A stretch of 64,000 nucleotides of DNA, from positions 36,491 through 100,490 of the forward strand of contig CAJUFQ010000008.1 of the NCBI GenBank assembly GCA_910585625.1. The letters are read 5' to 3'. The position numbers and the translations under genes were made by a program. The stretch is from an uncultured Lachnospiraceae bacterium (lineage in GTDB: Bacteria; Bacillota; Clostridia; Lachnospirales; Lachnospiraceae). Position 1 is the stretch's first letter. The number at the start of each line of letters is the position of its first letter. Shown here one piece after another: positions 26,107-34,114 of this stretch. A model generated the notes under the pieces. That model was not told the origin of the DNA. It saw nothing but the letters and a program-made list of their open reading frames with translations, and searched no databases.

Positions 26107-26913
26107 ATGTATATTTTTCTCTGTGAAGACAACATTGACGGCATATTTACCGGCATTTACGATGCCTGGGCAAGCCGCCGCGGCCACGCAAATGTGGCCC
26201 TTACCACCCATGCGCCGGATAACTATTCCCTATTTGACGAATATGTCACCGTGCGCACAGATTATGAAAAAAGTGCGAAAGTAGCCAATACACTCCACCA
26301 ACGCATGGGAGACGAAACATATCAGGAGATATGCCAGGCGGCATCCGCGCGGGAAAACAGCTCCAGGAAGAAATCCATGGACAAAGCAGACGCCATTTAC
26401 AAGACGGTCGTCCTTGCCCTCTCGCTCCCAGACGCCGGCAAGGTTCTCAATTATCTGGCGGAACCTTATGTGAACCGCACCTTCCAGCTCTCCCGCTCTA
26501 CGGGAAATGAAGCCCACCATCTGCTGGGGTTCCTGCGTTTTCAGGAACTGGAGAACGGCTTACTCTTTGCACAGATCCATCCCCAAAATGATGTGCTGCC
26601 ATTCTTGGGAGAACATTTTTCCGACCGGCTTCCCGAAGAAAACTTCATGATATACGATAAAACACATAACCTTGCTGCGCTGCATCCTAAGGGAAAAGGG
26701 TTCTTCATCACAGATACAGAAGGGTTAGATCAGGAAATGCTGACGCGCTTTTCCCCAGAAGAAATGGAATTCTGCAGGCTCTGGTGTACTTTTTTTGACA
26801 GCATTGCAATCGAGGCAAGAAAGAACCCTAAGCTGCAGAACCAAAATCTGGCAAGACGTTTCCAGAGAGATGTGGTAGAATTTAACCGTGACAGACCATC
26901 CAGAAGGAGGTAA
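26107..26913 (+). CDS. DUF4130 probable DNA metabolism protein, partner of the radical SAM enzyme
   Basis: A 268-residue protein that starts with the family signature YIFLCEDNIDGIFTGIYDAW. A conserved middle region, AYPYVNR-like (LAEPYVNRTFQLSRSTGNEA), is followed by HHLLGFLRFQELENG and the HPKGKGFFIT segment. In other bacteria this domain is adjacent to, or fused with, uracil-DNA glycosylase and the radical SAM protein. It probably shares their role in repair or base modification under SOS control. Start ATG 26107 follows GAGGGGGATACTA. No glycosylase domain is attached here. Confidence 0.88.
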   Translation: MYIFLCEDNIDGIFTGIYDAWASRRGHANVALTTHAPDNYSLFDEYVTVRTDYEKSAKVANTLHQRMGDETYQEICQAASARENSSRKKSMDKADAIYKTVVLALSLPDAGKVLNYLAEPYVNRTFQLSRSTGNEAHHLLGFLRFQELENGLLFAQIHPQNDVLPFLGEHFSDRLPEENFMIYDKTHNLAALHPKGKGFFITDTEGLDQEMLTRFSPEEMEFCRLWCTFFDSIAIEARKNPKLQNQNLARRFQRDVVEFNRDRPSRRR

Positions 26914-26916
26914 CTT

Positions 26917-27636
26917 ATGATATGGATGATATTTGCGGCAGCCTGCGCCTTTTTCATCAAGGGGCTTTGCGGCTTTGCCAATACCCTTGTATTCACGACA
27001 ATTTTAAGCTTCAAAGCTAACAACATCAGCATTACCCCAGTAGAACTTCTTCTAGGCTACCCAAGCAATTTCATCCTTGCATGGAAAGAACGCAAATCCG
27101 TGCAATGGAAGATTTGCATCCCACTAGCCTTACTGGTCTTACTGGGCAACATCCCAGGGATAATACTGCTGAAAAATACTGATACCAGGATGATAAAAAT
27201 CCTCTTTGGCATCGTAGTCATTTTCATCGGAACAGAAATGCTGTTCCGAGAAAGGCACAAAGGCCAAAAACAATCCTCCAGGCTGGCGCTGGGCATTATT
27301 GGTTTTCTGTCAGGTATGTTATGTGGTCTTTATGGCATTGGGGCCCTGCTTGCCGCATATGTGAACAGGGTCACGCAAGATACCAAAGCTTTCCGCGCGA
27401 ACCTGAGCATCGTGTTCATTGCGGAAAACACCTTCCGCTTAATCATATATAGTATCACCGGCATAATCACGCTCGATATCATGCGCCAGGCCGTCCTGTT
27501 GATTCCGGCAATGCTGGCAGGGCTTTTCCTGGGCATCAAAAGCAGCGCCATTTTGGACGAAGGGCTGGTGCGGAAACTGGTGGTAATCATGTTAATCCTC
27601 TCAGGCTGCGCGTTGGTTATCAACAACATTTTATAA
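26917..27636 (+). CDS. Sulfite exporter TauE/SafE family permease
   Basis: A 239-residue membrane protein with about eight helices and the two internally related halves of the TauE/SafE family. The N-half has FFIKGLCGFANTLVF, the C-half GFLSGMLCGLYGIGALLAAYV. The family moves small organic or sulfur anions; the substrate here is unknown. ATG 26917 follows AAGGAGGTAACTT and lies three bases after the DUF4130 stop codon, so it is probably co-transcribed with the SOS genes. That link may be chance. Confidence 0.85.
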   Translation: MIWMIFAAACAFFIKGLCGFANTLVFTTILSFKANNISITPVELLLGYPSNFILAWKERKSVQWKICIPLALLVLLGNIPGIILLKNTDTRMIKILFGIVVIFIGTEMLFRERHKGQKQSSRLALGIIGFLSGMLCGLYGIGALLAAYVNRVTQDTKAFRANLSIVFIAENTFRLIIYSITGIITLDIMRQAVLLIPAMLAGLFLGIKSSAILDEGLVRKLVVIMLILSGCALVINNIL

Positions 27637-27669
27637 CAGCGGCATAAAATCTAACTGGAAAATTATTTT

Positions 27670-27729
27670 TTGTCTTATAGGAAAGACACTTTCACGCTTT
27701 ATCATGGCCACGTCTCTCCTATAAGACAA
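27670..27729 (+). repeat. Palindromic repeat, family 2, copy 1 (overlaps the end of ksgA)
   Basis: TTGTCTTATAGGAAAGAC (27670-27687) and GTCTCTCCTATAAGACAA (27712-27729) form an 18-bp stem with one mismatch around a 24-base insert. A near copy (first 29 bases almost identical, same orientation) lies at 63163-63222. The right arm encodes the last residues and TAG stop of ksgA. It sits where the TauE-family and ksgA genes converge, but no T-run marks it as a normal terminator. Confidence 0.75.
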
Positions 27730-28579
27730 GAAAATCACTTAGCTGCGCAAACTGTTCTAATGACAACGCTTCCCCCCGGATATTTTCCGGAAGGCCCATT
27801 TTCTTAAGCGCCTGTACAACCTCATGCTTAGAAAACGAAATGTCCGGCGCATTGTTGATGCCGTTAACCAGCGTTTTCCTGCGCTGGTTAAAGGAGGCTC
27901 GGATGATGGCAAACATCTGCTTCTCGTCCGCCACTTGTACCAGAGGTTCTTTATGCCTGGCGAGCCGTATTACCGCGCTCCCCACCTTCGGCCGGGGAAT
28001 GAAACAGTTGGGCGGCACATTCGCCACAATCTCAGGTTCCGCATAGTATTGCACGGCGAGGGATAATGCTCCGTAATCCTTAGTGCCAGGCCCGACCTGC
28101 ATCCGCTCCGCCACTTCTTTCTGCACCATGACTGTGATGCTTTCCAGCGGCACATTGCTTTCAAACAATCCCATAATAATCGGCGTTGTAATATAATAGG
28201 GCAAATTTGCCACTACTTTAATGGGCCTGCCCTGGTTTTCTTCCTGTACAAGCTGATTGACATCCAGCTTGAGGATATCCTGCTGGACAATCCGCACATT
28301 GGCATACGCGCTGAGCGTATCCTCCAGAATAGGTATCAGGTTTTTGTCTATTTCCACCGCCGTCACTGCCTTGGCCTGTTCACACAGATACTGCGTCATG
28401 ACGCCTATGCCAGGCCCGATTTCCAACACATAATCTTCCCCGCTGATTTCCGCTGCATCCATGATCCTATCCAGCACCCTGGTGTCGATAAGGAAATTCT
28501 GCCCAAACTTTTTCTGGAAATTAAACTTATATTTCTGCAATACCGCAATCGTTTCCTGCGGGTTTCCCAATGTTGCCAT
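27719..28579 (-). CDS. rsmA: 16S rRNA (adenine1518/1519-N6)-dimethyltransferase
   Basis: A 286-residue enzyme (KsgA) that dimethylates two adjacent adenines near the 3' end of 16S rRNA using SAM. Motifs: KKFGQNFLIDTRVLDRI, SAM site LEIGPGIGVMTQYL, acidic EIDKNLIP, and the catalytic NLPYYITTPI. The C-terminal domain contains ASFNQRRKTLVN. ATG 28579 follows AAGGAGGAAATGT. Its final codons (LVL and TAG) lie inside the family 2 repeat, suggesting the repeat reset the gene's end. It is the last gene of the metG-tatD-ksgA run. Confidence 0.95.
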   Translation of the reverse strand: MATLGNPQETIAVLQKYKFNFQKKFGQNFLIDTRVLDRIMDAAEISGEDYVLEIGPGIGVMTQYLCEQAKAVTAVEIDKNLIPILEDTLSAYANVRIVQQDILKLDVNQLVQEENQGRPIKVVANLPYYITTPIIMGLFESNVPLESITVMVQKEVAERMQVGPGTKDYGALSLAVQYYAEPEIVANVPPNCFIPRPKVGSAVIRLARHKEPLVQVADEKQMFAIIRASFNQRRKTLVNGINNAPDISFSKHEVVQALKKMGLPENIRGEALSLEQFAQLSDFLVL

Positions 28580-28590
28580 ACATTTCCTCC

Positions 28591-29379
28591 TTACACCGCT
28601 TTTGTAAACAGCCGCCCTGCATTTTCCCATGTTTGCGCAATAACCTCTTCTGTCCCAATGCCCTTTATAGATGCGATTTCGCCTGCCACATAAGGAAGGT
28701 TTAAAGAAGAGTTTCGCTTGCCTCGGTTAGGCTCTGGTGAAAGGTATGGACAATCTGTCTCCAGCAAAATCCGCTCTAATGGAATTTGGGCCGCAATTTC
28801 TTTCAGCTTCTTGGAATTCTTAAAAGTCACTACGCCACCGATGCCAATATAATACCCCATGTTGACATATTCCTGCGCCAATTCCAGGGAATAGGAAAAA
28901 CAATGGATGACCCCGGGGATTTCCTGGGCATGAATGTCCTTCATCAATTTCAGCGTATCTTTAGCCGCATCCCGGGAATGGATAATTACCGGCAGGGAAA
29001 GCTCTCGCGCAAGCTCCATCTGCCTGCAGAACCAGTAACGCTGCCTGCTCTGTGCCTCTGGGTCTTTCTCCCAATAATAATCCAAGCCAATCTCTCCGAT
29101 TGCCACTACTTTCGGCAAAGCGGCAGACTCTTTCAGCCATTCACAGACGCCCTCATTTAAGTCCGCGATATCGCTGGGATGGATGCCCAGCGCGCCATAG
29201 AGGAACTCATACTGCCGCGTCAGCTCCAAAGTACGCTTACAAGCCGTGAAATCCGACCCTACATTGATAATCTTCCCAATTCCCTTTTCCCCCATAGAGG
29301 AAAGCAGTTCCTCCCTGTCAGGGTCAAACTGCTTATCATCATAATGGGCATGGCTCTCAAAAATCATGCTTCCTAACAT
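28591..29379 (-). CDS. TatD family metal-dependent hydrolase
   Basis: A 262-residue TIM-barrel metal hydrolase with the expected ligands and motifs: FESHAHYDD, GIHPSD, GEIGLDYYWEKDP, VIIHSRDA, VIHCFSYS and LLETDCPYLSPEPNRGKRN. TatD-type proteins act as deoxyribonucleases or 3'-5' exonucleases and are often encoded beside metG and ksgA, as here. ATG 29379 overlaps the metG stop by seven bases and follows GGGAGCAGAAAT. The gap to ksgA is 11 bases, so the three genes are translated from one mRNA. Confidence 0.93.
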   Translation of the reverse strand: MLGSMIFESHAHYDDKQFDPDREELLSSMGEKGIGKIINVGSDFTACKRTLELTRQYEFLYGALGIHPSDIADLNEGVCEWLKESAALPKVVAIGEIGLDYYWEKDPEAQSRQRYWFCRQMELARELSLPVIIHSRDAAKDTLKLMKDIHAQEIPGVIHCFSYSLELAQEYVNMGYYIGIGGVVTFKNSKKLKEIAAQIPLERILLETDCPYLSPEPNRGKRNSSLNLPYVAGEIASIKGIGTEEVIAQTWENAGRLFTKAV

Positions 29380-31373
29380 ATTTCTGCTCCCGCAGGCATC
29401 TCCTCTTCCGGCGTCATCAACGCAAGCCTGCCAGTTTCATCCTCTGCACACAGAAGCATGCCTTCCGATAATACGCCTGCCAGTTTGGCCGGTTTAAGAT
29501 TTACTAACACCATGACTTTTTTGCCTACCATTTCCTCCGGGGAGTAGTACTTACGAATGCCAGAAACAATCTGCTTGACCTGGCTACCGATACGCACCTG
29601 GGAACAGAGGAGCTTCTTGGACTTGGCTACTGCCTCACAAGCTATGATTTCACCTACCTGGAACTGCATTTTCATAAAATCATCATAAGAAATCTCTTCC
29701 TTGGGCTCTATGTCAATGCCAGCTTCACTTTCCTCCTGCGGAGCCTCGCCCATAGCCCGCTGCTCAGCTTCAAACTCTGCCTTCTGTGCCTGTCGGATGA
29801 TTTCTACTTTCTCCATAACCTCTTTTACATCAAGACGCGCAAACAGGATTTCCGGCTGCTGCGTCACCTTAGTTCCGCTCTCATAAAGCCCGAATTGATT
29901 CAAGGACTCAAAACCTCGAATCTGCGTGCCTAACTGCGCCACAATCTTCTCTGCAGTCTCCGGCAGGAAGCTGTGGAGCAGGGAAGCCGCGATTGTAATG
30001 GCTTCTGCCAGATTATAGAGTACCTCGCCGAGGCGCCCCTTCTTCGCATCATCCTTTGCCAGCACCCATGGTTCCGTCTCATCGATATATTTATTGCTGC
30101 GGCGCAGCACAGTAAATACCTCAGAAATTGCGTCTGCCACACGCAGCTCGTCCATCTTCGCTTGTACCTTGTCTCGCGCCGCCGCCGCTGTCGCCTTTAA
30201 TTCCTTGTCGACCGCTTCCTCGTCCCCTGTCTTCGTGACCGTCCCGCCGAAATACTTATTACACATAGATACTGTGCGGTTCACCAGGTTCCCCAGGATG
30301 TTGGCAAGGTCGGAATTCAGCCGCTCCACCACCAGCTCCCAGGTAATGATGCCATCATTGTCAAACGGCATTTCATGCAGCACGAAATAACGGGTAGCAT
30401 CCACGCCGAACAACTCCACCATGTCGTCCGCATAGATAACATTGCCTTTGGATTTGCTCATTTTCTCGCCGCCCTGCAGCAACCAGGGATGGCCGAATAC
30501 CCGTTTCGGTAACGGCAGATCCAGAGCCATCAAGAAAATCGGCCAGTAAATTGTATGGAATCGGATAATATCCTTGCCAAGCAGATGCAAATCCGCCGGC
30601 CAATTCTTCCTGAATAAATCCGAAGAGCTCCCCTGCGCATTATAACCAATCTTCGTAATATAGTTCGTCAAAGCGTCCAGCCACACGTATACGACATGTT
30701 TGGGATCAAAATCCACCGTAACCCCCCAGTCAAAAGATGTGCGGGACACGCATAAATCCTGCAGTCCAGGCAGCAGGAAGTTGTTCATCATCTCATTTTT
30801 CCTGGATATTGGCTGAATAAACTCAGGATGGCTGTTGATATGTTCAATCAGCCTGCCCGCATATTTGCTCATCTTAAAAAAGTACGCCTCTTCCTTTGCC
30901 GGCTTCACTTCGCGCCCACAGTCCGGGCATTTACCGTCTACAAGCTGGGACTCTGTCCAGAAAGACTCGCAGGGCGTACAGTACATGCCCTCATACGCTC
31001 CTTTGTAAATATCTCCCTGGTCATATAATTTCTTGAAAATCCTTGCCACCTGTTCCTCATGGTCTTTATCTGTCGTGCGGACAAAACTGTCATAGGAGGA
31101 ATTCATCAGATCCCAGATACGCCTGACCTCACCCGCTACCTGATCCACAAGATCTTTGGGCGATATTCCCATTTTCTCAGCTTTCTCCTGAATCTTCTGC
31201 CCATGCTCATCCGTCCCGGTCTGGAAATAAACATCATATCCTTCCTGCCGTTTGAACCTGGCAATGCTGTCAGCCAACACAACCTCGTAGGTATTGCCAA
31301 TGTGGGGTTTGCCTGATGTATAGGCAATCGCAGTTGTTATATAATATTTACCTTTCTTACATTCTGTACACAT
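29373..31373 (-). CDS. metG: Methionyl-tRNA synthetase
   Basis: A 666-residue class I synthetase charging tRNA-Met. The HIGH-type motif is TSGKPHIGNTY. A zinc site is formed by CTPCES and CPDCG. The KMSKS loop is GGEKMSKSKGN. An all-helical anticodon-binding domain follows, and the last 105 or so residues (MKMQFQVGEIIACEAV onward) are a Trbp111/EMAPII-like tRNA-binding domain common in Gram-positive MetG. ATG 31373 is chosen because AAGGAGGCGCACTT precedes it. I see no T-box or SAM riboswitch in the 37 bases between the upstream terminator and the start. Confidence 0.96.
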   Translation of the reverse strand: MCTECKKGKYYITTAIAYTSGKPHIGNTYEVVLADSIARFKRQEGYDVYFQTGTDEHGQKIQEKAEKMGISPKDLVDQVAGEVRRIWDLMNSSYDSFVRTTDKDHEEQVARIFKKLYDQGDIYKGAYEGMYCTPCESFWTESQLVDGKCPDCGREVKPAKEEAYFFKMSKYAGRLIEHINSHPEFIQPISRKNEMMNNFLLPGLQDLCVSRTSFDWGVTVDFDPKHVVYVWLDALTNYITKIGYNAQGSSSDLFRKNWPADLHLLGKDIIRFHTIYWPIFLMALDLPLPKRVFGHPWLLQGGEKMSKSKGNVIYADDMVELFGVDATRYFVLHEMPFDNDGIITWELVVERLNSDLANILGNLVNRTVSMCNKYFGGTVTKTGDEEAVDKELKATAAAARDKVQAKMDELRVADAISEVFTVLRRSNKYIDETEPWVLAKDDAKKGRLGEVLYNLAEAITIAASLLHSFLPETAEKIVAQLGTQIRGFESLNQFGLYESGTKVTQQPEILFARLDVKEVMEKVEIIRQAQKAEFEAEQRAMGEAPQEESEAGIDIEPKEEISYDDFMKMQFQVGEIIACEAVAKSKKLLCSQVRIGSQVKQIVSGIRKYYSPEEMVGKKVMVLVNLKPAKLAGVLSEGMLLCAEDETGRLALMTPEEEMPAGAEIC

Positions 31374-31401
31374 AAGTGCGCCTCCTTCATGAGTAGTCAT
31401 A

Positions 31402-31441
31402 TAATGAAAAGCCGCCTTCCATATATTCGTAGAAGGCGGCT
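31402..31441 (-). terminator. Terminator after the chemoreceptor gene
   Basis: On the minus strand AGCCGCCTTC (31441-31432) pairs with GAAGGCGGCT (31419-31410), followed by TTTCATT. It separates this gene from metG 37 bases downstream. Confidence 0.8.
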
Positions 31442-31457
31442 GATTTCCGTAAGTCCA

Positions 31458-33194
31458 CTATAGGTTGATGAAACGGTCTGCCTCATCCGTCAAAGTACCG
31501 GCAACCTGCCTGTTATCATCCATTGCCTCCGCAATCTCGCTGATATCCTTCACAAGATTGGAAGTATTCATCGCTACGTTCGTAGCTCCTCTTGCACTCT
31601 CACCTACTGCTGTATTGATGCCATTGATGGAATCTGTGATATTGCCCATCAGCTGTTTTAAGTTGACCGACATGTCATTGAACCTTGTGACAATGTCATT
31701 GACATGCACAGCATCTTCATTGTACTGCCTGCCAGCATTTACAAACCCTTCATAATCCGGAAGGATGTTTTCATTAATATATTTGACAATCGAATCCGCA
31801 CTGTCAATCAGCTCATTTACCGCCTCGATTACCATGTTATTGATAGTCTGGATGTTATTCGCAGCTTCCCTGCTGGAGCTTGCCAGCTGGCTGATTTCAT
31901 CTGCAACAACGGCAAATCCCCTGCCGGCCTCGCCTGCCCTAGCCGCCTCTATGGATGCATTCAGGGACAAAAGGTTTGTCTGCCCGGAAATACTTAAAAT
32001 CTCATCCGTCAGGTCATTGACACGGTCAACGCTCTTGCTGCTCTCAATGGCGCGTTTCAGCTTATCTATAATCGCATTGATGATATCGCTTGTATTCTGC
32101 TTATTCTCAACCGCATTGTGTTCCAGATGTTCCGCACGTTCCTGCATGCCTGCGGCATAATCGTAAAGCCCCTGCGACGCATCGGACAACTCAATAATAT
32201 TCTCGTCTACAACACCTACATTCTCCTTGATATCCGTGATAGTCGTGGAAATCGTCTCCATGGACGCGGACAGTTCCTCCATGACGGCAGAAATATCATA
32301 TGAATTATTATTTGCCGTCGACACTTTGTCTGATACTAAATTTACAATAGACCCGAGCTGATCGGAACTCATATTGATATGCCCCATGATTCCCTGCAAC
32401 GTCTCAATAAACGTATTGATACCAGCAGCCAACGTACCGATTTCATCGGTACAAAAACACTGCACGCGCTTCGTCAAATCTCCTTCTCCGGCCTCAATCG
32501 TAGCAATCACGTCACGCAGCTGAGCATTGATGTTGACCAGACGTCTGCATACCCATGTCCAGCATACCCATACGACAAACAAAAGTACAATCACACTGCC
32601 CACAATAAGGATAATCGTCATGCGGGTAATATTTCCATATAACTTATTCAAGACGGAAACGGCGTCCTCCATCGACTTCTTATTGACGTCAATCAAGATA
32701 TCCAATTCCTCTGTCAGCGCCACGCCTGCATCACGCAAATCACCGCTCGCCAAATCTGACGCGTCGGCATTCTTCCTCTTGGCGCTGTAATCCAGGATTT
32801 TATCATATATTACAAGATAGTTTTTATAACCATCCTTAAACTTCGCAAAAGCTTCTTCTTCCTCTGCGCTGATTCCCTGCTCATACTCCGCGCACAGAGC
32901 ATCAATCTCCGCTTTCAATTCATCAGCTTCCTGCACCAGCGTCTGCATTTTCTGCGCATCGTCTTCCACAATATGAGCAAAGGCCACGCGCCGCAATGAT
33001 TGGTAAGCAATCATGGTTTCTTCTATCTGCTCTATCCTCACCACATAATCACTGGTGATGTCCTCACTGGTCTTCATAATCCGGTTAGCGCTGTTCAGAC
33101 TGACAATCCCCAATATAAGCATCAGAAGTCCCAGCAAGGAAACGGGAATCAGAATTTTCAGCCTGATGCTCAGGTTCTTTAAAAACATTGACAT
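31458..33194 (-). CDS. Methyl-accepting chemotaxis protein with four-helix-bundle sensor
   Basis: A 578-residue chemoreceptor. Membrane helix 1 about 12-32; extracellular helical sensor about 33-195 resembling a 4HB_MCP domain (TSEDITSDYVVRIEQIEETM); helix 2 about 197-217; HAMP about 218-272; signalling domain to the end. The hairpin tip is ISGQTNLLSLNASIEAARAG followed by EAGRGFAVVADEIS. It signals to CheA/CheW. No che gene lies nearby, so it is an orphan receptor. ATG 33194 follows AGGAGGAGAAGAGAA. Confidence 0.92.
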   Translation of the reverse strand: MSMFLKNLSIRLKILIPVSLLGLLMLILGIVSLNSANRIMKTSEDITSDYVVRIEQIEETMIAYQSLRRVAFAHIVEDDAQKMQTLVQEADELKAEIDALCAEYEQGISAEEEEAFAKFKDGYKNYLVIYDKILDYSAKRKNADASDLASGDLRDAGVALTEELDILIDVNKKSMEDAVSVLNKLYGNITRMTIILIVGSVIVLLFVVWVCWTWVCRRLVNINAQLRDVIATIEAGEGDLTKRVQCFCTDEIGTLAAGINTFIETLQGIMGHINMSSDQLGSIVNLVSDKVSTANNNSYDISAVMEELSASMETISTTITDIKENVGVVDENIIELSDASQGLYDYAAGMQERAEHLEHNAVENKQNTSDIINAIIDKLKRAIESSKSVDRVNDLTDEILSISGQTNLLSLNASIEAARAGEAGRGFAVVADEISQLASSSREAANNIQTINNMVIEAVNELIDSADSIVKYINENILPDYEGFVNAGRQYNEDAVHVNDIVTRFNDMSVNLKQLMGNITDSINGINTAVGESARGATNVAMNTSNLVKDISEIAEAMDDNRQVAGTLTDEADRFINL

Positions 33195-33304
33195 TTCTCT
33201 TCTCCTCCTAACGTAAATTATGTTTTCGCTCTGCAAAATACTGACTGGTTTTAATTATAATATATTTCTGTCCCTAAGTCTAGTACAACAAATTTGTTCT
33301 TGCA

Positions 33305-34114
33305 TTATTTGGCAACCCTCTTTGCCACCACCACAAATCTCCCGTTCTCTGCATGGCTGGAACAAGTAGACATTGTGAGGAACGTATCTCCAAACTCAGC
33401 CGTTACGCCCGTGTCATAAATCGACAGCGCCATCACATTTTCATAGAAGTCGCGGAATTCCTTTTCCGTGTCAGCCTGGTAAAACTGATAATACCGAAAT
33501 CCGCCGTCCTTATCATCCTCAGGAATCCAGGTCTGGAAAACGGCCATGATTTCATACACGCGTTCTTCATACAGCGTATTAAAAGAGACCAACCTATGAT
33601 TCCTGAAATAAGACTCACTGTCATACTTGTCCAGTCCGCCAAACATGGAGCCATCTTTCATGTGATGTCCATAAATGATGAAATTCGTTCCCGGCGTATT
33701 GACATCCGCAATACTTTTTACATAGAGACAGCCATATCTGTCGTTTTCCTGCCTAAAATTGTGGGAAAGGTAAAATTCATCATCTTCACACTGTACGACT
33801 GGATAATCAATATCCGTCCCCTCCACCGCCAGCCATCCGACCAAATCGCTGTTATCCTCATAAAGCCCGGCCAACTCTGCTGATACCAACAGCCCGCCGG
33901 AATCAGCTTCCTCCTTTGCCGCGCCTTCTGTGCCCTCCGTGTTGCCAGCCGGTGCCATGCCCCCGCCTGTCTTTCCCTTAAGATTTTTCAGTTCCCTCTG
34001 CTGCCTTTCATGTACGACAGACAGACAGCATGACCGCCCCACCGGGAGCAGGCATGCTATCGTAATTACCAAAAGCACAGCGCGAAGGAGCCTGAGCTTC
34101 TTTTTATCCCTCAC
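33305..34114 (-). CDS. srtB: Class B sortase
   Basis: A 269-residue membrane-anchored transpeptidase. N-terminal helix about 8-28; linker 30-75; class B fold from about 80. Catalytic residues are the His in FIIYGHHMKDGSMFGGL, the Cys in LTMSTCSSHAENGRF, and the Arg of FVVVAKR. The gene starts 11 bases before the end of the large surface-protein gene, so it is translationally coupled to it. C. difficile SrtB is reported to prefer (S/P)PxTG motifs; both surface proteins here carry EPKTG(E/D). They are therefore the likely substrates. Attachment would be to the cell-wall peptide. Confidence 0.93.
   Translation of the reverse strand: MRDKKKLRLLRAVLLVITIACLLPVGRSCCLSVVHERQQRELKNLKGKTGGGMAPAGNTEGTEGAAKEEADSGGLLVSAELAGLYEDNSDLVGWLAVEGTDIDYPVVQCEDDEFYLSHNFRQENDRYGCLYVKSIADVNTPGTNFIIYGHHMKDGSMFGGLDKYDSESYFRNHRLVSFNTLYEERVYEIMAVFQTWIPEDDKDGGFRYYQFYQADTEKEFRDFYENVMALSIYDTGVTAEFGDTFLTMSTCSSHAENGRFVVVAKRVAK

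Noticed and set aside
31374..31457. T-box or SAM riboswitch before metG
   Set aside because: Only the upstream gene's terminator and 37 bases are present; there is no room for a riboswitch.
33287..33298. AACAAATTTGTT perfect 12-bp palindrome after the sortase gene
   Set aside because: It is AT-rich and short, with no promoter clearly placed around it; chance occurrence is likely.
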